Shown here piece by piece: positions 45,322-55,176 of a stretch of 64,000 bases of DNA. A program made the translations under genes and the position numbers. Under the pieces are notes generated by a model that saw only the letters and a list, made by a program, of their open reading frames with translations, did not search any database and was not told the DNA's origin. The stretch lies in the NCBI GenBank assembly GCA_016704465.1, contig JADJAD010000007.1:186001-250000 (forward strand), read 5' to 3'. Every line of letters begins with the position of its first letter. Positions within the stretch are counted from its first letter, which is position 1. Source of the stretch: Gemmatimonadota bacterium (GTDB lineage Bacteria; Gemmatimonadota; Gemmatimonadetes; Gemmatimonadales; Gemmatimonadaceae).

Positions 45322-46152
45322 TCAACGCGTTCGACGCAGCTCCGCCTCCGAGATGATGAACCCGAAACCCGGCCATCCTCCAGAGCGCACTGATCGCTCG
45401 AACCACGCGCGCGCCGTCGCAGTATCGCCCCGCACCAGATACCAGTTCCCCAAGCCAAACGAGAGGGTGGCGACCTGAACGTCGACCGTGTCGGCCGGAG
45501 TCAGGACGGCATCGGAGACGATCTCGCCGCGGTACAGCCGAAGCCGCTGTGCGTACGCCACCGTCGTCGCCAGGGAGTCGGGACGCCGGTCGAGCATGGA
45601 CTTCGCCTCGGCGCCACGACCCGCGCGCGACAGCGACATCCAGAGCCAGTCGGTCGAGCCCGCCAGTTCTCCTGCGTCCGGAGCGCGTGGTTGGGCGCGC
45701 GCGAACGACCTGGCGGCCGCGTCAAAGTCGCCCTTTGCGAACTGTACGACCCCGAGATGATACCAGATCCCGTAGATGGTGCTGTCCAGCTTCGCGCCGC
45801 GCGTCAGGTCGGCCTCGGCGCGGTCGAACTCACGGACGGAGAGAAACCGGTGTCCCCGCCAGCGCAGCAGCATCGGATGATCCGGATGGAGCGCCAATCC
45901 TTTGGTAAACGTGGCGATCGCCTCCCGGAACTGCCGAGCCCCCGACTGCGCGACGCCGAGTGCGATGATCCGGTCCACGTTCCGGGGATCAGCGGCCAGC
46001 GACCGTTCGGCCCGGACGATCGGCCCGGTATCGGCCTCTGCTCGATAGGTCACCCCAGCGGGTGACGTGTACTGGACCGACTGGGCGTTCGCCACGACTG
46101 CCGGCAGGAGCGCGGCAAAGGCGAGGGCAACGGTCGCACGCGTGTGATACAT
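45322..46152 (-). CDS. Secreted TPR-repeat protein
   Basis: 276 residues with a signal peptide (MYHTRATVALAFAALLPAVV...ANAQ). Two to four TPR units are visible, for example YGIWYHLGVVQFAKGDFDAA and NWYLVRGDTATARAWFERS. These are protein-binding solenoids; no enzymatic motif is present. It is leftward and reads toward the ppc promoter region. It is divergent from the RBBP9-like hydrolase. Confidence 0.8.
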   Translation of the reverse strand: MYHTRATVALAFAALLPAVVANAQSVQYTSPAGVTYRAEADTGPIVRAERSLAADPRNVDRIIALGVAQSGARQFREAIATFTKGLALHPDHPMLLRWRGHRFLSVREFDRAEADLTRGAKLDSTIYGIWYHLGVVQFAKGDFDAAARSFARAQPRAPDAGELAGSTDWLWMSLSRAGRGAEAKSMLDRRPDSLATTVAYAQRLRLYRGEIVSDAVLTPADTVDVQVATLSFGLGNWYLVRGDTATARAWFERSVRSGGWPGFGFIISEAELRRTR

Positions 46153-46308
46153 CTCTGGACGTCCGTAGAGGAGAGGGACTGCGCCGACAGGCCGTCGCGC
46201 GACTCCAAACTGGCCTTCTGCGGATTTGGCGGCAACGTCAGATCGACCCAACGGCGCTAGTATGTCTCTTCGTCCCGCCGCTTCCGCGCGAACACCCTGC
46301 ACTCCGCC

Positions 46309-47325
46309 ATGCCCGACGAATCGACCGTTCTCATCCTTCCCGGCCTGGGCAGTTCAGGACCCGATCATTGGCAGAGTCACTGGGAGCGTCGGGATCCGGC
46401 GTGTCAGCGGGTCGTGCAGGCTGAGTGGGACGCCCCGGTCCGCACTGACTGGGTGGCGGGCCTCGACACCGCCATCAACGCGGCTCGGCTGCCAGTGGTC
46501 CTGGTCGGTCACAGCACGGGGTGCGCCCTGGTGGCGCACTGGGCGGTGAGCGCCCGACCGCCGCGGTATGCACGAGTGCGCGGTGCGCTTCTGGTGGCTC
46601 CAAGCGATCCGGACTCCTCGTTTTATCCACCGGAGCCGCAGGGCTTTTCCCCGATTCCGTTGGTCCGGCTCCCCTTTCCCACGATCGTGGTGGGCAGCAC
46701 CAACGATCCGTACGTCTCCTCCGCCCGCGCCCGGGAGTACGCCGAGGCGTGGGGAAGTCGATATGTCGAGCTCAAGGACGCCGGGCACATCAACGTCGCA
46801 GCCGGGTTCGGCCAATGGCCGGAGGGATTTTCGCTGCTCGAGGAGCTGCGAAACGTACCGTTGCCCGGAACGTCGCTCCCCCCGTGGCTGAAAAGCGCCG
46901 ATGCGCTGGACGCCTTCATGGACGCGTTTCGGAGCGGGACCTTTCCCATCGCCTGGTGGACACACGGCGCTCACGTCGCCATGGCCGCGGCCGTCTTGTG
47001 GGACGCCCCGGTTCAGCGCGCCCTGGATGAAATTCGCGCCGCCATCCGTCTCTATAACGAGAGCCAGGGGGGGCAGAACACGGAGTCGAGTGGCTATCAC
47101 GAGACGCTCACGCGACTCTGGATCGGCGTGGTGGCCGCGTCGCTCGCCGCACTCCCCACCGGGACCGGCCGTCTCGAGGCGGCTCGCCACGTGTATCGCG
47201 CCTTCGCCCACCGCTCGGACTTCTTTCGTGACTGGTACGACGACGATCTGCTCACGTCGTCCGGGGCTCGGCGTGGCTGGGTGCCGCCCAGCGGAGAGCG
47301 CGGCAGCTGGTTCGGAGCGACCTGA
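46309..47325 (+). CDS. RBBP9/YdeN-type serine hydrolase with an extra C-terminal domain
   Basis: 338 residues. Residues 1-180 are the RBBP9/YdeN alpha/beta-hydrolase: LILPGLGSSGPDHWQSHW, the nucleophile in LVGHSTGCALV, TNDPYVS with the Asp and KDAGHINVAAGFG with the His. The last 140 residues are a separate domain with IAWWTHGAHVAMAAAVLW, IRLYNESQGGQNTE and GYHETLTRLWIGV. I do not recognise its family, but its spaced His and Glu residues look functional. No signal peptide, so cytoplasmic. Confidence 0.82.
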   Translation: MPDESTVLILPGLGSSGPDHWQSHWERRDPACQRVVQAEWDAPVRTDWVAGLDTAINAARLPVVLVGHSTGCALVAHWAVSARPPRYARVRGALLVAPSDPDSSFYPPEPQGFSPIPLVRLPFPTIVVGSTNDPYVSSARAREYAEAWGSRYVELKDAGHINVAAGFGQWPEGFSLLEELRNVPLPGTSLPPWLKSADALDAFMDAFRSGTFPIAWWTHGAHVAMAAAVLWDAPVQRALDEIRAAIRLYNESQGGQNTESSGYHETLTRLWIGVVAASLAALPTGTGRLEAARHVYRAFAHRSDFFRDWYDDDLLTSSGARRGWVPPSGERGSWFGAT

Positions 47326-47332
47326 ACGTTAG

Positions 47333-47358
47333 ACGGCCGACGCTCGAGCGCCGACCGT
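47333..47358. terminator. Near-palindromic hairpin between convergent genes
   Basis: ACGGCCGACGCTC meets GAGCGCCGACCGT with two mismatches that become G-U pairs in the minus-strand RNA. It lies in the 56-base gap between the rightward hydrolase and the leftward DUF4399 gene, so it is a candidate bidirectional terminator. It lacks a long T-run. Confidence 0.45.
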
Positions 47359-47381
47359 TGGTCCAGCGGGGATCAGTCCTC

Positions 47382-47852
47382 TTACTTCCTGACCACGAAG
47401 TTGACCGTGTCGCGCGCGACGGTGGTCCAGGGCACGTGATCGCCCGAGGCGAAGATCGCGATGATGCGGTGTGGCCCGACGGTGAGCGAATCGAGGACGC
47501 GTTCGGTGGCGCCGGTCCCGAGATGGATCACCACGGGAGCCGCGGCGAGCGGGAGTGAGTCACTGGGCGGGGTGTCGCCGTCGATCATCAGGTGATGGTG
47601 TCCCTTCCCCTCCTCGCGCAGTCCGTTGGCGGCGATCACTTCGACCCCGGTCGCGCCAAGGGTCAGAGTGAAGGGGAGCGTGAGGGTGTCGCCCTCCGCC
47701 GGGCTCAGGATCTGGACCGCTGCGACCGGTGCGGGTGCCATCTCGCTGGTGGTCGCGAGCGAATCGGCGATGGCATCGGCGGACTTCTCAGCGCTCGAGC
47801 ACGCCGACAGCGCAATAATCGCGGCTCCGAACAGGATCGACTGTGGCTTCAT
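47382..47852 (-). CDS. DUF4399 domain lipoprotein
   Basis: 156 residues from the ATG at 47852. The lipobox is LSACSSAE. The domain has VQILSPAEGDTLTLPFTL, the family's GKGHHHLMIDGD signature and HRIIAIFASGDHVPW near the end. DUF4399 has no established function; its HHH motif hints at metal binding. It sits downstream of the second penicillin acylase in the same orientation, with a 164-base gap. Confidence 0.87.
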   Translation of the reverse strand: MKPQSILFGAAIIALSACSSAEKSADAIADSLATTSEMAPAPVAAVQILSPAEGDTLTLPFTLTLGATGVEVIAANGLREEGKGHHHLMIDGDTPPSDSLPLAAAPVVIHLGTGATERVLDSLTVGPHRIIAIFASGDHVPWTTVARDTVNFVVRK

Positions 47853-48016
47853 GGGAACGGCGGGTCTCGACAAGGGGGTCTGATTCTGGCTCGCACGGCG
47901 AACAGCGAGAACGGAGTCGTCGCGCAGCCAGATCGATAAGGTGGAAGGGTAGCGCAGGATTCCCGTCGGTTCCAGAGTTGCTTCCAACCCGTCCTGGCTC
48001 AGCTCGCCGCGTGGTG

Positions 48017-50223
48017 TCACCGGCCCGGGCGATAGCGTCGAATGGTCCCCTTCTCGACATCGGCCGCGGTGTACAGGACGCGTTTCATCTCGCCGCGGGC
48101 GAACATGGCGGCCTGATCGTCGTAGTAGGGCGAATCCGCGCGCGCGCTTTCCCCATAGGCGAGGATCGTGAACGCCCGGGGCACCGGGGTGAACTCGACG
48201 GCAAGGACCCACCCATCGCCACCGCGCGCAACGCGCTTGCCGTCGGGGGCATCGGAGAACTGCAGCACGCGGAAGCATCCCAGGGCGCCGGTGCACCCTC
48301 CCACCGGCGCGTCGACTGTCCCGCGCCGCACGCGATGCACCTCGCCCCAGGCCACGTCGGGGCGTCCGTGGCGCCGGGTCACCTCGTCCACCGCCCACGC
48401 GAAGTCGGCGGCCGCACGCGCGGGGTCGGCGAGGCCGTCGGGCGTCTCGTTCGGCCGAGCCGAGGTCCACGGCGTGGCGAACGTGCGCCGCATGCGCTCG
48501 GGCATCGACAGGCCGCGCATCGACTCGCCGCCTTGCAGGTGACGGTTGTACCACACCTCGAACAGGACGCCGCCGCGCGAGTCGGGCGCGGTGGTGCGGT
48601 CCCAGCGTCCCAGCATCTCGGCGGCGGTGGCCACGGCCGGCGCGGGTGACGACGCGCGCACCGCCGAGAGCAGGTCATCGGCGAAGCGCTCGCCGGCCAG
48701 CATGCGGTACGAGTGCTTCAGGCGCATCACGTCCTCGAGCGACATCTTCGCCTGTTCGGTCACCAGGCGCAACGCGAGCTGCGTGCGGAAGCCTAACGCC
48801 GGCCGCGAGAAGTTGGACGCGAAGCGGGTGGAATCGATGATCGCATTGAGGTTGGTGTAGTGGAACGGGTCGTTGGACTGCTGGATGTAGCCTCCCGGGG
48901 GGTTGAGCAGTTGCGGGAGCGAATCGAAGGGGACCATGTCGCGCCACATCTCGGCACTGGTTCGCACCGGGATCGCGATCGAGTCACCCCCCGAGGGGTG
49001 CGGGAGGCGAGGGACGGTGGCGTTCCAGACGTAGAAGATGTTCCCCTTGGTATCGGCGTAGGTGAGGTTCGACGTGGTGTGCGCGCGCAGGCGCATCGCG
49101 TCCTTCCACTCCTCGAGGTTCCTCGCGCGCATCATGCGCAGGAACTGCTCTCCCTTGCGGAACTCCCCCTCCGACGGCCAGCGCACGATGTACACCTTGC
49201 CGTCGGCGCGCTCAACGACCGGGCCGAGGTGCGTGCGCCACCTGGTGCGGACTTCGGACGAGAGCCCCGCCCCATTGCGATACTCGGCCGTCACGTCGAC
49301 GCGCTGCAGCGGGTGGCTCTCGCCGTCGAGCAGGTAGTGGTCCGTGCGCAAGCTGTCCACCGCTAGGGCGTACAGCGCCTCGAGGTCGGTGTTGTTGTTC
49401 GTGGTGGCGAAGCCGAGGTACTGGTTGAACCCGCCGACGAGCAACGCCGGGTTTCCGATGCGGAAGTCCCCGTAGAAGTCCATCACGCCGGGGATGGTGA
49501 CGTGTGCCTCGTAGTAGCCGGCGCTCCAGTCCAGGTGCGGATTGCGCAGCAGGATGGCCCGCCCGGACCGGGTGCGGGATGGCGCGAAGGCCCAGGCGTT
49601 GGACCCCTCTCCCTCTCGGGCGAGCGAGTCCTGCCGAGCGCGCTCGCGCAGGCGTCGCGCGCGGTCGGCCCAATTCAGGGCTGCGCCGGGCACGGCCTGC
49701 TCCATCCAGAGTGCCGCGACATCGCGACCGGTGAAGTCGTGCGGCATCCACGTCGGCAGCTCGCCGGGCTGCTGTTGCACGTAGTCGTTGACCCCCTGCG
49801 CGAAGCCGTCGTACACCGCGCGCGTTTCCTGTTGCAGCTGGAGCCAGGTCTCGGCGGCACGCTGGTGGGTGAGGCGCGCGTCGAAGTCGCGGTCGAGCGA
49901 GTCACGACCGTAGTAGCGCGCCAGCTGCCCGCGGGCGCGCACGAGGCCATGGGCCACACGCGCGCCATAGTCCTCGAGCTGCACCCACGCCATCGCGTAC
50001 CCGAACGCCCCGAGGTCCTCGGCCTGGATGTGCGGGACGCCGTAGGCGGTGCGTCGGATCTCGACGCGGTCGGGATACGGCCGCGCCGATTGGGCGACCG
50101 CGAATCGCGCGACACCGCCAGCGACACCGCCAGCGACACCGCCAGCGAGAGGGCGAGCCGTGCGACGAACGCGCGCGTCAGGAGGCGGCGCTGGGAGCGA
50201 AGCGGGCGGGGAGTGGGTGACAT
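48017..50223 (-). CDS. Second penicillin acylase family protein (frameshift in signal region)
   Basis: The mature protein (about 690 residues) has RTAYGVPHIQAEDL, the Ntn Ser in GEGSNAWAFAPSRT, NPHLDWSAGYYE, NNNTDLEAL and the C-terminal YYDDQAAMF. It is uninterrupted from about 50098 to the stop at 48017. The signal peptide (MSPTPRPLRSQRRLLTRAF) is in a different frame from an ATG at 50223; one base added after the TCG at the end of the 12-bp repeat (near 50110) would join it to ARFAVAQSARPYP. Function as for the first acylase: amide hydrolysis of N-acyl compounds in the periplasm. Confidence 0.82.
50111..50146 (-). repeat. Three 12-bp repeats coding for the signal-peptide core
   Basis: GACACCGCCAGC is repeated three times (plus strand). 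On the coding strand each unit gives Ser-Leu-Ala-Val, the hydrophobic core of the acylase signal peptide. Unit gain or loss would change signal length by four residues without changing frame. Confidence 0.8.
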
Positions 50224-50243
50224 GACAGGGGGAGCTGGGAGAA

Positions 50244-50273
50244 GCGCCTGCCGACCTTTCGATCGGCAGGCGC
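50244..50273. terminator. Strong hairpin after the SusD-like gene
   Basis: GCGCCTGCCGA and TCGGCAGGCGC form a perfect 11-bp stem with an 8-base loop. It lies downstream of the leftward susD-like gene and just upstream of the acylase gene. Only a short pyrimidine stretch (TTCTCC) follows on the minus strand, so efficient intrinsic termination is uncertain. Confidence 0.55.
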
Positions 50274-50425
50274 TGGAGGCCATTTCACAAGAGTCGGCGG
50301 CTCCTGGCCGGCGCGGAACGCCGGTGAACCGGCGAGCCAGCAATTACCTGTGAGATGGCGAGTGGTCACGGTGCCGCACCCGGCCCGGACGCGACGGCAT
50401 GCGTCCGGACGCGAGTGACGGATCG

Positions 50426-51820
50426 TTAGGCGTTCCGGTCGATGCAGGACTGGCCGGTCGGCACATTCGGGTTGTTGTCTTCGGCCTGCGGATTGGGGAA
50501 GTTCACGTCCGTCCCGTAGTTGCCGCCCTTGTGCCAGCCACCGGTCGGGAAGACGGAGGCCTGCGCCCGCCCGTACTGGCGGATCAAGCGACGCAAGTCG
50601 CCCACGCGCGTCCCGCGCCCGAAGAGCCAGAAGGCGCGCTCGCGGAAAAGCTGGTCCAGGCGCCCGGCCTCGCTCCCGGCATCGGTGAGCGGAGCAAGTC
50701 CGGCGACTGTCGAGCGCGCCGCATTCAGCGTCGCAAGGGCCGCCGCCGCATTCGCCGCCTTGAGCTGTGCCTCCGCCTCGATCAAGCGCGCCTCGATGCC
50801 GCCGCTGATCGTCACCGGCGACTCGCGCGCGGGCCAGATCGTCTGCACGTAAATCGGCCGGAGCAGGTCGTCACGGGAGTTGATGGTCACGCCGAGCGCG
50901 CGGCAGGCCACGTCGCCCCCCTGGCAAATGCCCAGGCGCGGGTCATTCGCGGTCGCGAACGGCAGGCCGTTGACGCCCTCCGATGCACTCACGCTGTAGC
51001 GCCGCGCCAGGTTGTTGAAGTTCCACGTCTGGTTGCTGGTCGACGTGGCGGCGTGGAGCATCGTGTATGCAAAGTTCGTCGGGACCCCCGCAACCGCGGT
51101 CGCCGCGTCGGGGAGACGGTTGAGGTTCATCAGGACGCGCCCGCGCAGCACGCGCAGCGCATAACGAACGCGCACATCGTCCACCGTGCTGCCGGTCACC
51201 AGCGAGAGCCCCTGGTCCACGCTGGCGAGCGCACGCTCGTACGCCGCGACGCTGGTGATCGGAGAGCCGTAGGACAGCACTCCGCCCTCCACCGTGCTGA
51301 ACACCAGCCCGCTGCAGTAGTGCTCGGCCTGCAGGTTGATGACGTAGCCCTGCACGAAGAACATCTCGGCGCGCTGCCAACCGGGAGCGCCGGCATTGTA
51401 CTCCTCCAGCAGGACCACGGCCTGCTCGGCCGAGAGTCGAGCGCGGTGCAGGTTGCGGTTGGCGGTCGTGAGGAAATTGTTCTCGCGCGTGACGGTGCGC
51501 TGGTCGATCTCCTGGCGCGCAATGAACGAGTCGCCATTGATCCACTCGTCGGCCAGCAGGCCGCCCAGCAGCAACAGGCTCTCCTCGCCACTGGTGGCGG
51601 CATTGAGGCGGGCCAGCGCGCCGAGCCGGACGGCGTTGGCGCCGGCCACGGACTGGACGTCGCTCGGGTTGACGATGTCGGGATCCTGCACCTCGAGGAT
51701 CTCGGTCGCCGAGCACGACGTGAGCAGGACGGCGCCGGCGACGGCCATCGCCAGGAAGCGGAGCGGGACATCCCGGCGCAGGCGCAGCCGGACGGATGTC
51801 AGCAGGTCGTATGTCTTCAT
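50426..51820 (-). CDS. RagB/SusD family outer-membrane nutrient-binding lipoprotein
   Basis: 464 residues from the ATG at 51820 (51832 is one alternative). The lipobox is VLLTSCSAT. The SusD features are an N-terminal EILEVQDPDIVNPSDV, several TPR-like helical segments including ARVRYALRVLRGRVLMNLN-type helices, and a C-terminal AFWLFGRGTRVGDLRRLIRQ. These proteins sit as lids on SusC transporters and bind glycans or peptides. It begins about 13 bases after the susC-like stop, as expected for a SusC-SusD operon. Confidence 0.9.
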   Translation of the reverse strand: MKTYDLLTSVRLRLRRDVPLRFLAMAVAGAVLLTSCSATEILEVQDPDIVNPSDVQSVAGANAVRLGALARLNAATSGEESLLLLGGLLADEWINGDSFIARQEIDQRTVTRENNFLTTANRNLHRARLSAEQAVVLLEEYNAGAPGWQRAEMFFVQGYVINLQAEHYCSGLVFSTVEGGVLSYGSPITSVAAYERALASVDQGLSLVTGSTVDDVRVRYALRVLRGRVLMNLNRLPDAATAVAGVPTNFAYTMLHAATSTSNQTWNFNNLARRYSVSASEGVNGLPFATANDPRLGICQGGDVACRALGVTINSRDDLLRPIYVQTIWPARESPVTISGGIEARLIEAEAQLKAANAAAALATLNAARSTVAGLAPLTDAGSEAGRLDQLFRERAFWLFGRGTRVGDLRRLIRQYGRAQASVFPTGGWHKGGNYGTDVNFPNPQAEDNNPNVPTGQSCIDRNA

Positions 51821-51833
51821 TCGGATGTCCATC

Positions 51834-54800
51834 CTAGAATCCGAGGTTGAATCGGAAGGTGAAGTAGGTCGGGGGAGCGAAAGGCTGGAAGCTCGACGGG
51901 GCGTCGCCGGTGGTGCCGAACGCCTCGGGATCCACGCCGAGGTAGTCCGTCCACAGGATGCCGAGGTTGCGGGCAGCCAGCGTGGTGGTGAGTGAGCGCC
52001 CGCGGAAGATGCGCTGCGTGATGCTGCGCGGTGCCGTCCAGGCCATCGACAGTTCGCGGAAGCGCACGAAGTCGCCCTTCTCGAAGAAGCCGGCGACCGA
52101 CCGGCTGGGATGCTCACGCACCATCACGGTGCGCGCCTGCTCGAAGAGCGGCGCATCGGGGTTGATGAGCCCCTCGCAGTTGAAGCGGCTCGCGCAGCGG
52201 ATGCGCTCGGTGTTGTTGTAGACGAGATGTCCGCCCTTGTAGTCGATCATGGCCGACAGCCGCAACGCACGGTTGAACAGCTCGATCCCGTTGGTCAGGG
52301 CAAACTCGCGCTTCGGGAGCGGGTAGCCGTGGAACTGGTTGGTGTCGGAGACCGTGATCTCGCTGAGGGTCTGGTTGGCGTTGTACGAAATGATCCCGTT
52401 GCCGTCCTTGTCCTCGTAGCCAAGCAGGCGGCGCGACCACCAGCCATAGAGCGGATAGCCCTCGCGCTGCTGCTGCGTAGCGCCGGCGATCGGCGGGACG
52501 TTGCCAAGGCTCACCAGCTCGTTGTCGTTCGTCGATCCGTTGAGCGACACGTCCCAGGCAAAGGCCCGGCGGCTGATCACCTGCGCGTTGATCATCGCTT
52601 CCCAGCCGCTGTTGCGGACCTCACCGAGGTTCTCCAGGCGCGCGGTCGCGCCGGTACCGATCGAGGGTGGGAGGATGCGGCTGATGAGGGCGTCGCGCGA
52701 CGACTTGTTGTAGTACGTGAGCTCGGTGGTGACGCGGCTCTTGAAGAACGTGCCGTCGACGCCGACCTCGATCTCGGTCGAGCGCTCCGGCTTGAGCTGC
52801 CGGTTGCCCAGCGAGCTGTACACGAGCGCCGGCTGGTCGCCCGCCTCGCCACGGTAGACGGACGTGGCGAAGAACTGCACGGCGTCGATCGTGCCAGGCT
52901 GCACGCCCGAGGCGCCGTAGGCCGAGCGCACGCGCAGCTGGTCGATCCAGTTGGTCTTGGGGAAGAAGCCTTCCTCCGAGAGCAGCCACGAGGCCGCGAG
53001 CTTGGGATAGAAGACCGTCTTGAAGTCGGCGCCGAAGGCGCTGTTGCGATCCGAGCGCACTGCTCCCGTGAGGAAGAAGCGATCGCGGAAGGCGAGCGAC
53101 TGCTCGAGGAAGCCCCCGAGCGTGCGGCTCTCGGCGGTGGTCTCATCGGCCGAGGCGACCGAGCCCGCGGTGACCGTGGTGGCCCCCGGCGGGAGCTGGC
53201 GGCCGGTGGCGCCGTTGCGGTTGAAGATGTTGCGGTAGAACTGGAAGCCAGCCGTCGTCTTGGACTCCAGCGACTGCGTCAGCGTGCGCGTCGCGGTGGC
53301 GCCGGCATCGACCGTGTAGACGAAGAAGTTGGTGCGGTTGTCCGTCTTGAAGCCCAGGCGGTCGGTGCCCGTATCGGCGCAGTTGGCAAAGCGGCACAAC
53401 TGCGTGTCCACCCGATTCGTGTAGTCGAGGCCGAAGTTCCCGCGCAGGGCGAGCCAGTCGGAGGCGCGCCAGTTGGTGTTGAGCGAGCCGATCATGCGTT
53501 CGACCCCCTGCGACGTCTCGGCCTGGTACACGTCGCGCGGCGTGAACTGCCGCCACCCGAACAGCGTGTCGCCGGCCGGATTGAGGTTGTACTTGAAGCC
53601 CGGCCCGCCGTAGATGTTGGCGGCGATGCCGGCGGTGCCGGCGTCGTCGCTGCGCGGCAGGTAGATGTCCTGCGTGGTGTAGCCGACGCTGGCCTGGATC
53701 TCCGCATTGCGCGGGAGCGAGATGTTCAGGTTGCTGCGCCCGGTGATCCGGCTCATCGCCCCGGGGTCCATCTGCCGGCTGCTGAGCGAGAGATTCCGGT
53801 CCGACAGGAAGCGCTTCTCGAAGTCGGGGAGCTTGGTGACGCCATCTTCCGTCTCCCACTCCCCGTGCAGGAAGTAGCGCGACACGTCCGACCCGCCCCG
53901 CAGTTGCAGCCCCTGCTGCTGCCGATAGCCGACACCGAACGGGGTCGCGTCCTTGTCGTCGACCAGGTTGAAGCTCGTGACGCTGTCCTGCGCACACGCA
54001 CCCGACACGACCTGCGACAGGAAGCACTGCACGGTGTTGGATACCGACGACGTCGTGTTGGCCGTCGTCCCGGTGCGCCAGCCCCACCAGGCGGTCGGGT
54101 ACTGGTTCCGATCCGTGATGGCCGACTGTTCGGTGTAGTACGTCCACTGCGGACGCCCCGCCGTTCCCTTCTTGGTCGTCATCACGATCACGCCGTTGGC
54201 GGCGTCGGTCCCGTACAGTGTCGCTGCCGAGGGGCCACGAATGACCTCGATCGACTCAAACTCCTCGGGATTCAGGTCGTTCAATCGGCTCGGCAGGGTA
54301 CCGCCGACGCTCACCGACGACGATCCGGTCGACGACTCGACGCGAATGCCGTCGATCACGACGATGGGGTTGTTGGTGAGCGAGAGCGAACTCGTGCCGC
54401 GGATGCGGATTCGCGTCCCGGCCCCGGTCTGCGTCCCGGGCGTCACGAGGACGCCGGCGGCGCGGGAGGTGAGCAGGTCGCCCATCCCCGACACGGCACG
54501 CGACTCCACAAGTGCGGTGGCGTCGACCTGGGCGATCGCGTTCCCGACCTCGACTCGGCGCTGCTGTCCGGTCGCCGTCGTCACCACGGGGTTGAGCGTC
54601 ATCGCCACCGCGCTCATGGCAAAATCGAGCGTGGCGCTCTGTCCGGCGGTCACGTTCACGCCCTTGCGCAGCTCGGCGTAGCCGAGCCGCAGGACGCGCA
54701 CTTCCACCTGCCCGGGACCGACGCCGCGCAGCGTGTACTGCCCATCCGTGTTGGTCTGCGTCCCCTGGTTGGTCCCGACCACGGCCACCTGCGCGGCGGC

Positions 54801-54938
54801 GATCGGCTGGTTGGTGGCGGCGTCGGTCACGCGGCCGGTGATGGTGCCCTGCTGCGCTTGCGCGAACACAAGGGGTGGGGCCAGCGTGGCCAGCAGAACG
54901 GCCAGCGTCAGTGTTCGTCTAACACTCTGAGTTGTCAT
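51834..54938 (-). CDS. SusC/RagA family TonB-linked outer-membrane receptor
   Basis: 1034 residues from an ATG with GAGGTG upstream. A signal peptide (TLAVLLATLAPPLVFAQ) is followed by a carboxypeptidase-regulatory-like domain (GTITGRVTDAATNQPIAAA), a plug domain with VVVIDGIRVES-type sequence (IVVIDGIRVES) and GPSAATLYGTDAANGVIV, then a large beta-barrel ending in the aromatic terminal strand YFTFRFNLGF. Such receptors import oligosaccharides or peptides using TonB. It is the first gene of the pair with the susD-like gene. Confidence 0.93.
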   Translation of the reverse strand: MTTQSVRRTLTLAVLLATLAPPLVFAQAQQGTITGRVTDAATNQPIAAAQVAVVGTNQGTQTNTDGQYTLRGVGPGQVEVRVLRLGYAELRKGVNVTAGQSATLDFAMSAVAMTLNPVVTTATGQQRRVEVGNAIAQVDATALVESRAVSGMGDLLTSRAAGVLVTPGTQTGAGTRIRIRGTSSLSLTNNPIVVIDGIRVESSTGSSSVSVGGTLPSRLNDLNPEEFESIEVIRGPSAATLYGTDAANGVIVMTTKKGTAGRPQWTYYTEQSAITDRNQYPTAWWGWRTGTTANTTSSVSNTVQCFLSQVVSGACAQDSVTSFNLVDDKDATPFGVGYRQQQGLQLRGGSDVSRYFLHGEWETEDGVTKLPDFEKRFLSDRNLSLSSRQMDPGAMSRITGRSNLNISLPRNAEIQASVGYTTQDIYLPRSDDAGTAGIAANIYGGPGFKYNLNPAGDTLFGWRQFTPRDVYQAETSQGVERMIGSLNTNWRASDWLALRGNFGLDYTNRVDTQLCRFANCADTGTDRLGFKTDNRTNFFVYTVDAGATATRTLTQSLESKTTAGFQFYRNIFNRNGATGRQLPPGATTVTAGSVASADETTAESRTLGGFLEQSLAFRDRFFLTGAVRSDRNSAFGADFKTVFYPKLAASWLLSEEGFFPKTNWIDQLRVRSAYGASGVQPGTIDAVQFFATSVYRGEAGDQPALVYSSLGNRQLKPERSTEIEVGVDGTFFKSRVTTELTYYNKSSRDALISRILPPSIGTGATARLENLGEVRNSGWEAMINAQVISRRAFAWDVSLNGSTNDNELVSLGNVPPIAGATQQQREGYPLYGWWSRRLLGYEDKDGNGIISYNANQTLSEITVSDTNQFHGYPLPKREFALTNGIELFNRALRLSAMIDYKGGHLVYNNTERIRCASRFNCEGLINPDAPLFEQARTVMVREHPSRSVAGFFEKGDFVRFRELSMAWTAPRSITQRIFRGRSLTTTLAARNLGILWTDYLGVDPEAFGTTGDAPSSFQPFAPPTYFTFRFNLGF

Positions 54939-55027
54939 GAGCACCTCGGCAGCGTGACTAGTGGATGGTGGTCCCAGGCGTGGGCTGCTCCACGGCCGAA
55001 ACGGGGGCACGTCGAACGAGCGTCAAC

Positions 55028-55049
55028 TGCACTTCACCTGCACTTCACC
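55028..55049. promoter_or_regulatory. Tandem 11-bp direct repeat upstream of the SusC-like gene
   Basis: TGCACTTCACC occurs twice in direct succession about 90-110 bases upstream of the susC-like ATG. One repeat per helical turn is a typical arrangement for side-by-side regulator binding. No matching regulator is present locally. Confidence 0.4.
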
Positions 55050-55176
55050 GCACCCTGAATCGACAATCATAGCGGCTTCGTGACATAGCGGAAGAACGTT
55101 CACTACGCCGGAGACGTTGGGCCGAACCGATCATTGCACCACTCGTTACGCATCGTTCCGAGTCACGGGTCGCGCC

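Noticed and set aside
47800..48554. Upstream extension of the DUF4399 frame
   Set aside because: The region beyond 47852 is a shadow of the penicillin acylase; the lipobox start at 47852 is clear.
52110..55058. Plus-strand open frame of nearly 1000 codons across the SusC-like gene
   Set aside because: It is the mirror frame of a complete TonB-dependent receptor and has no recognisable domain or signal.
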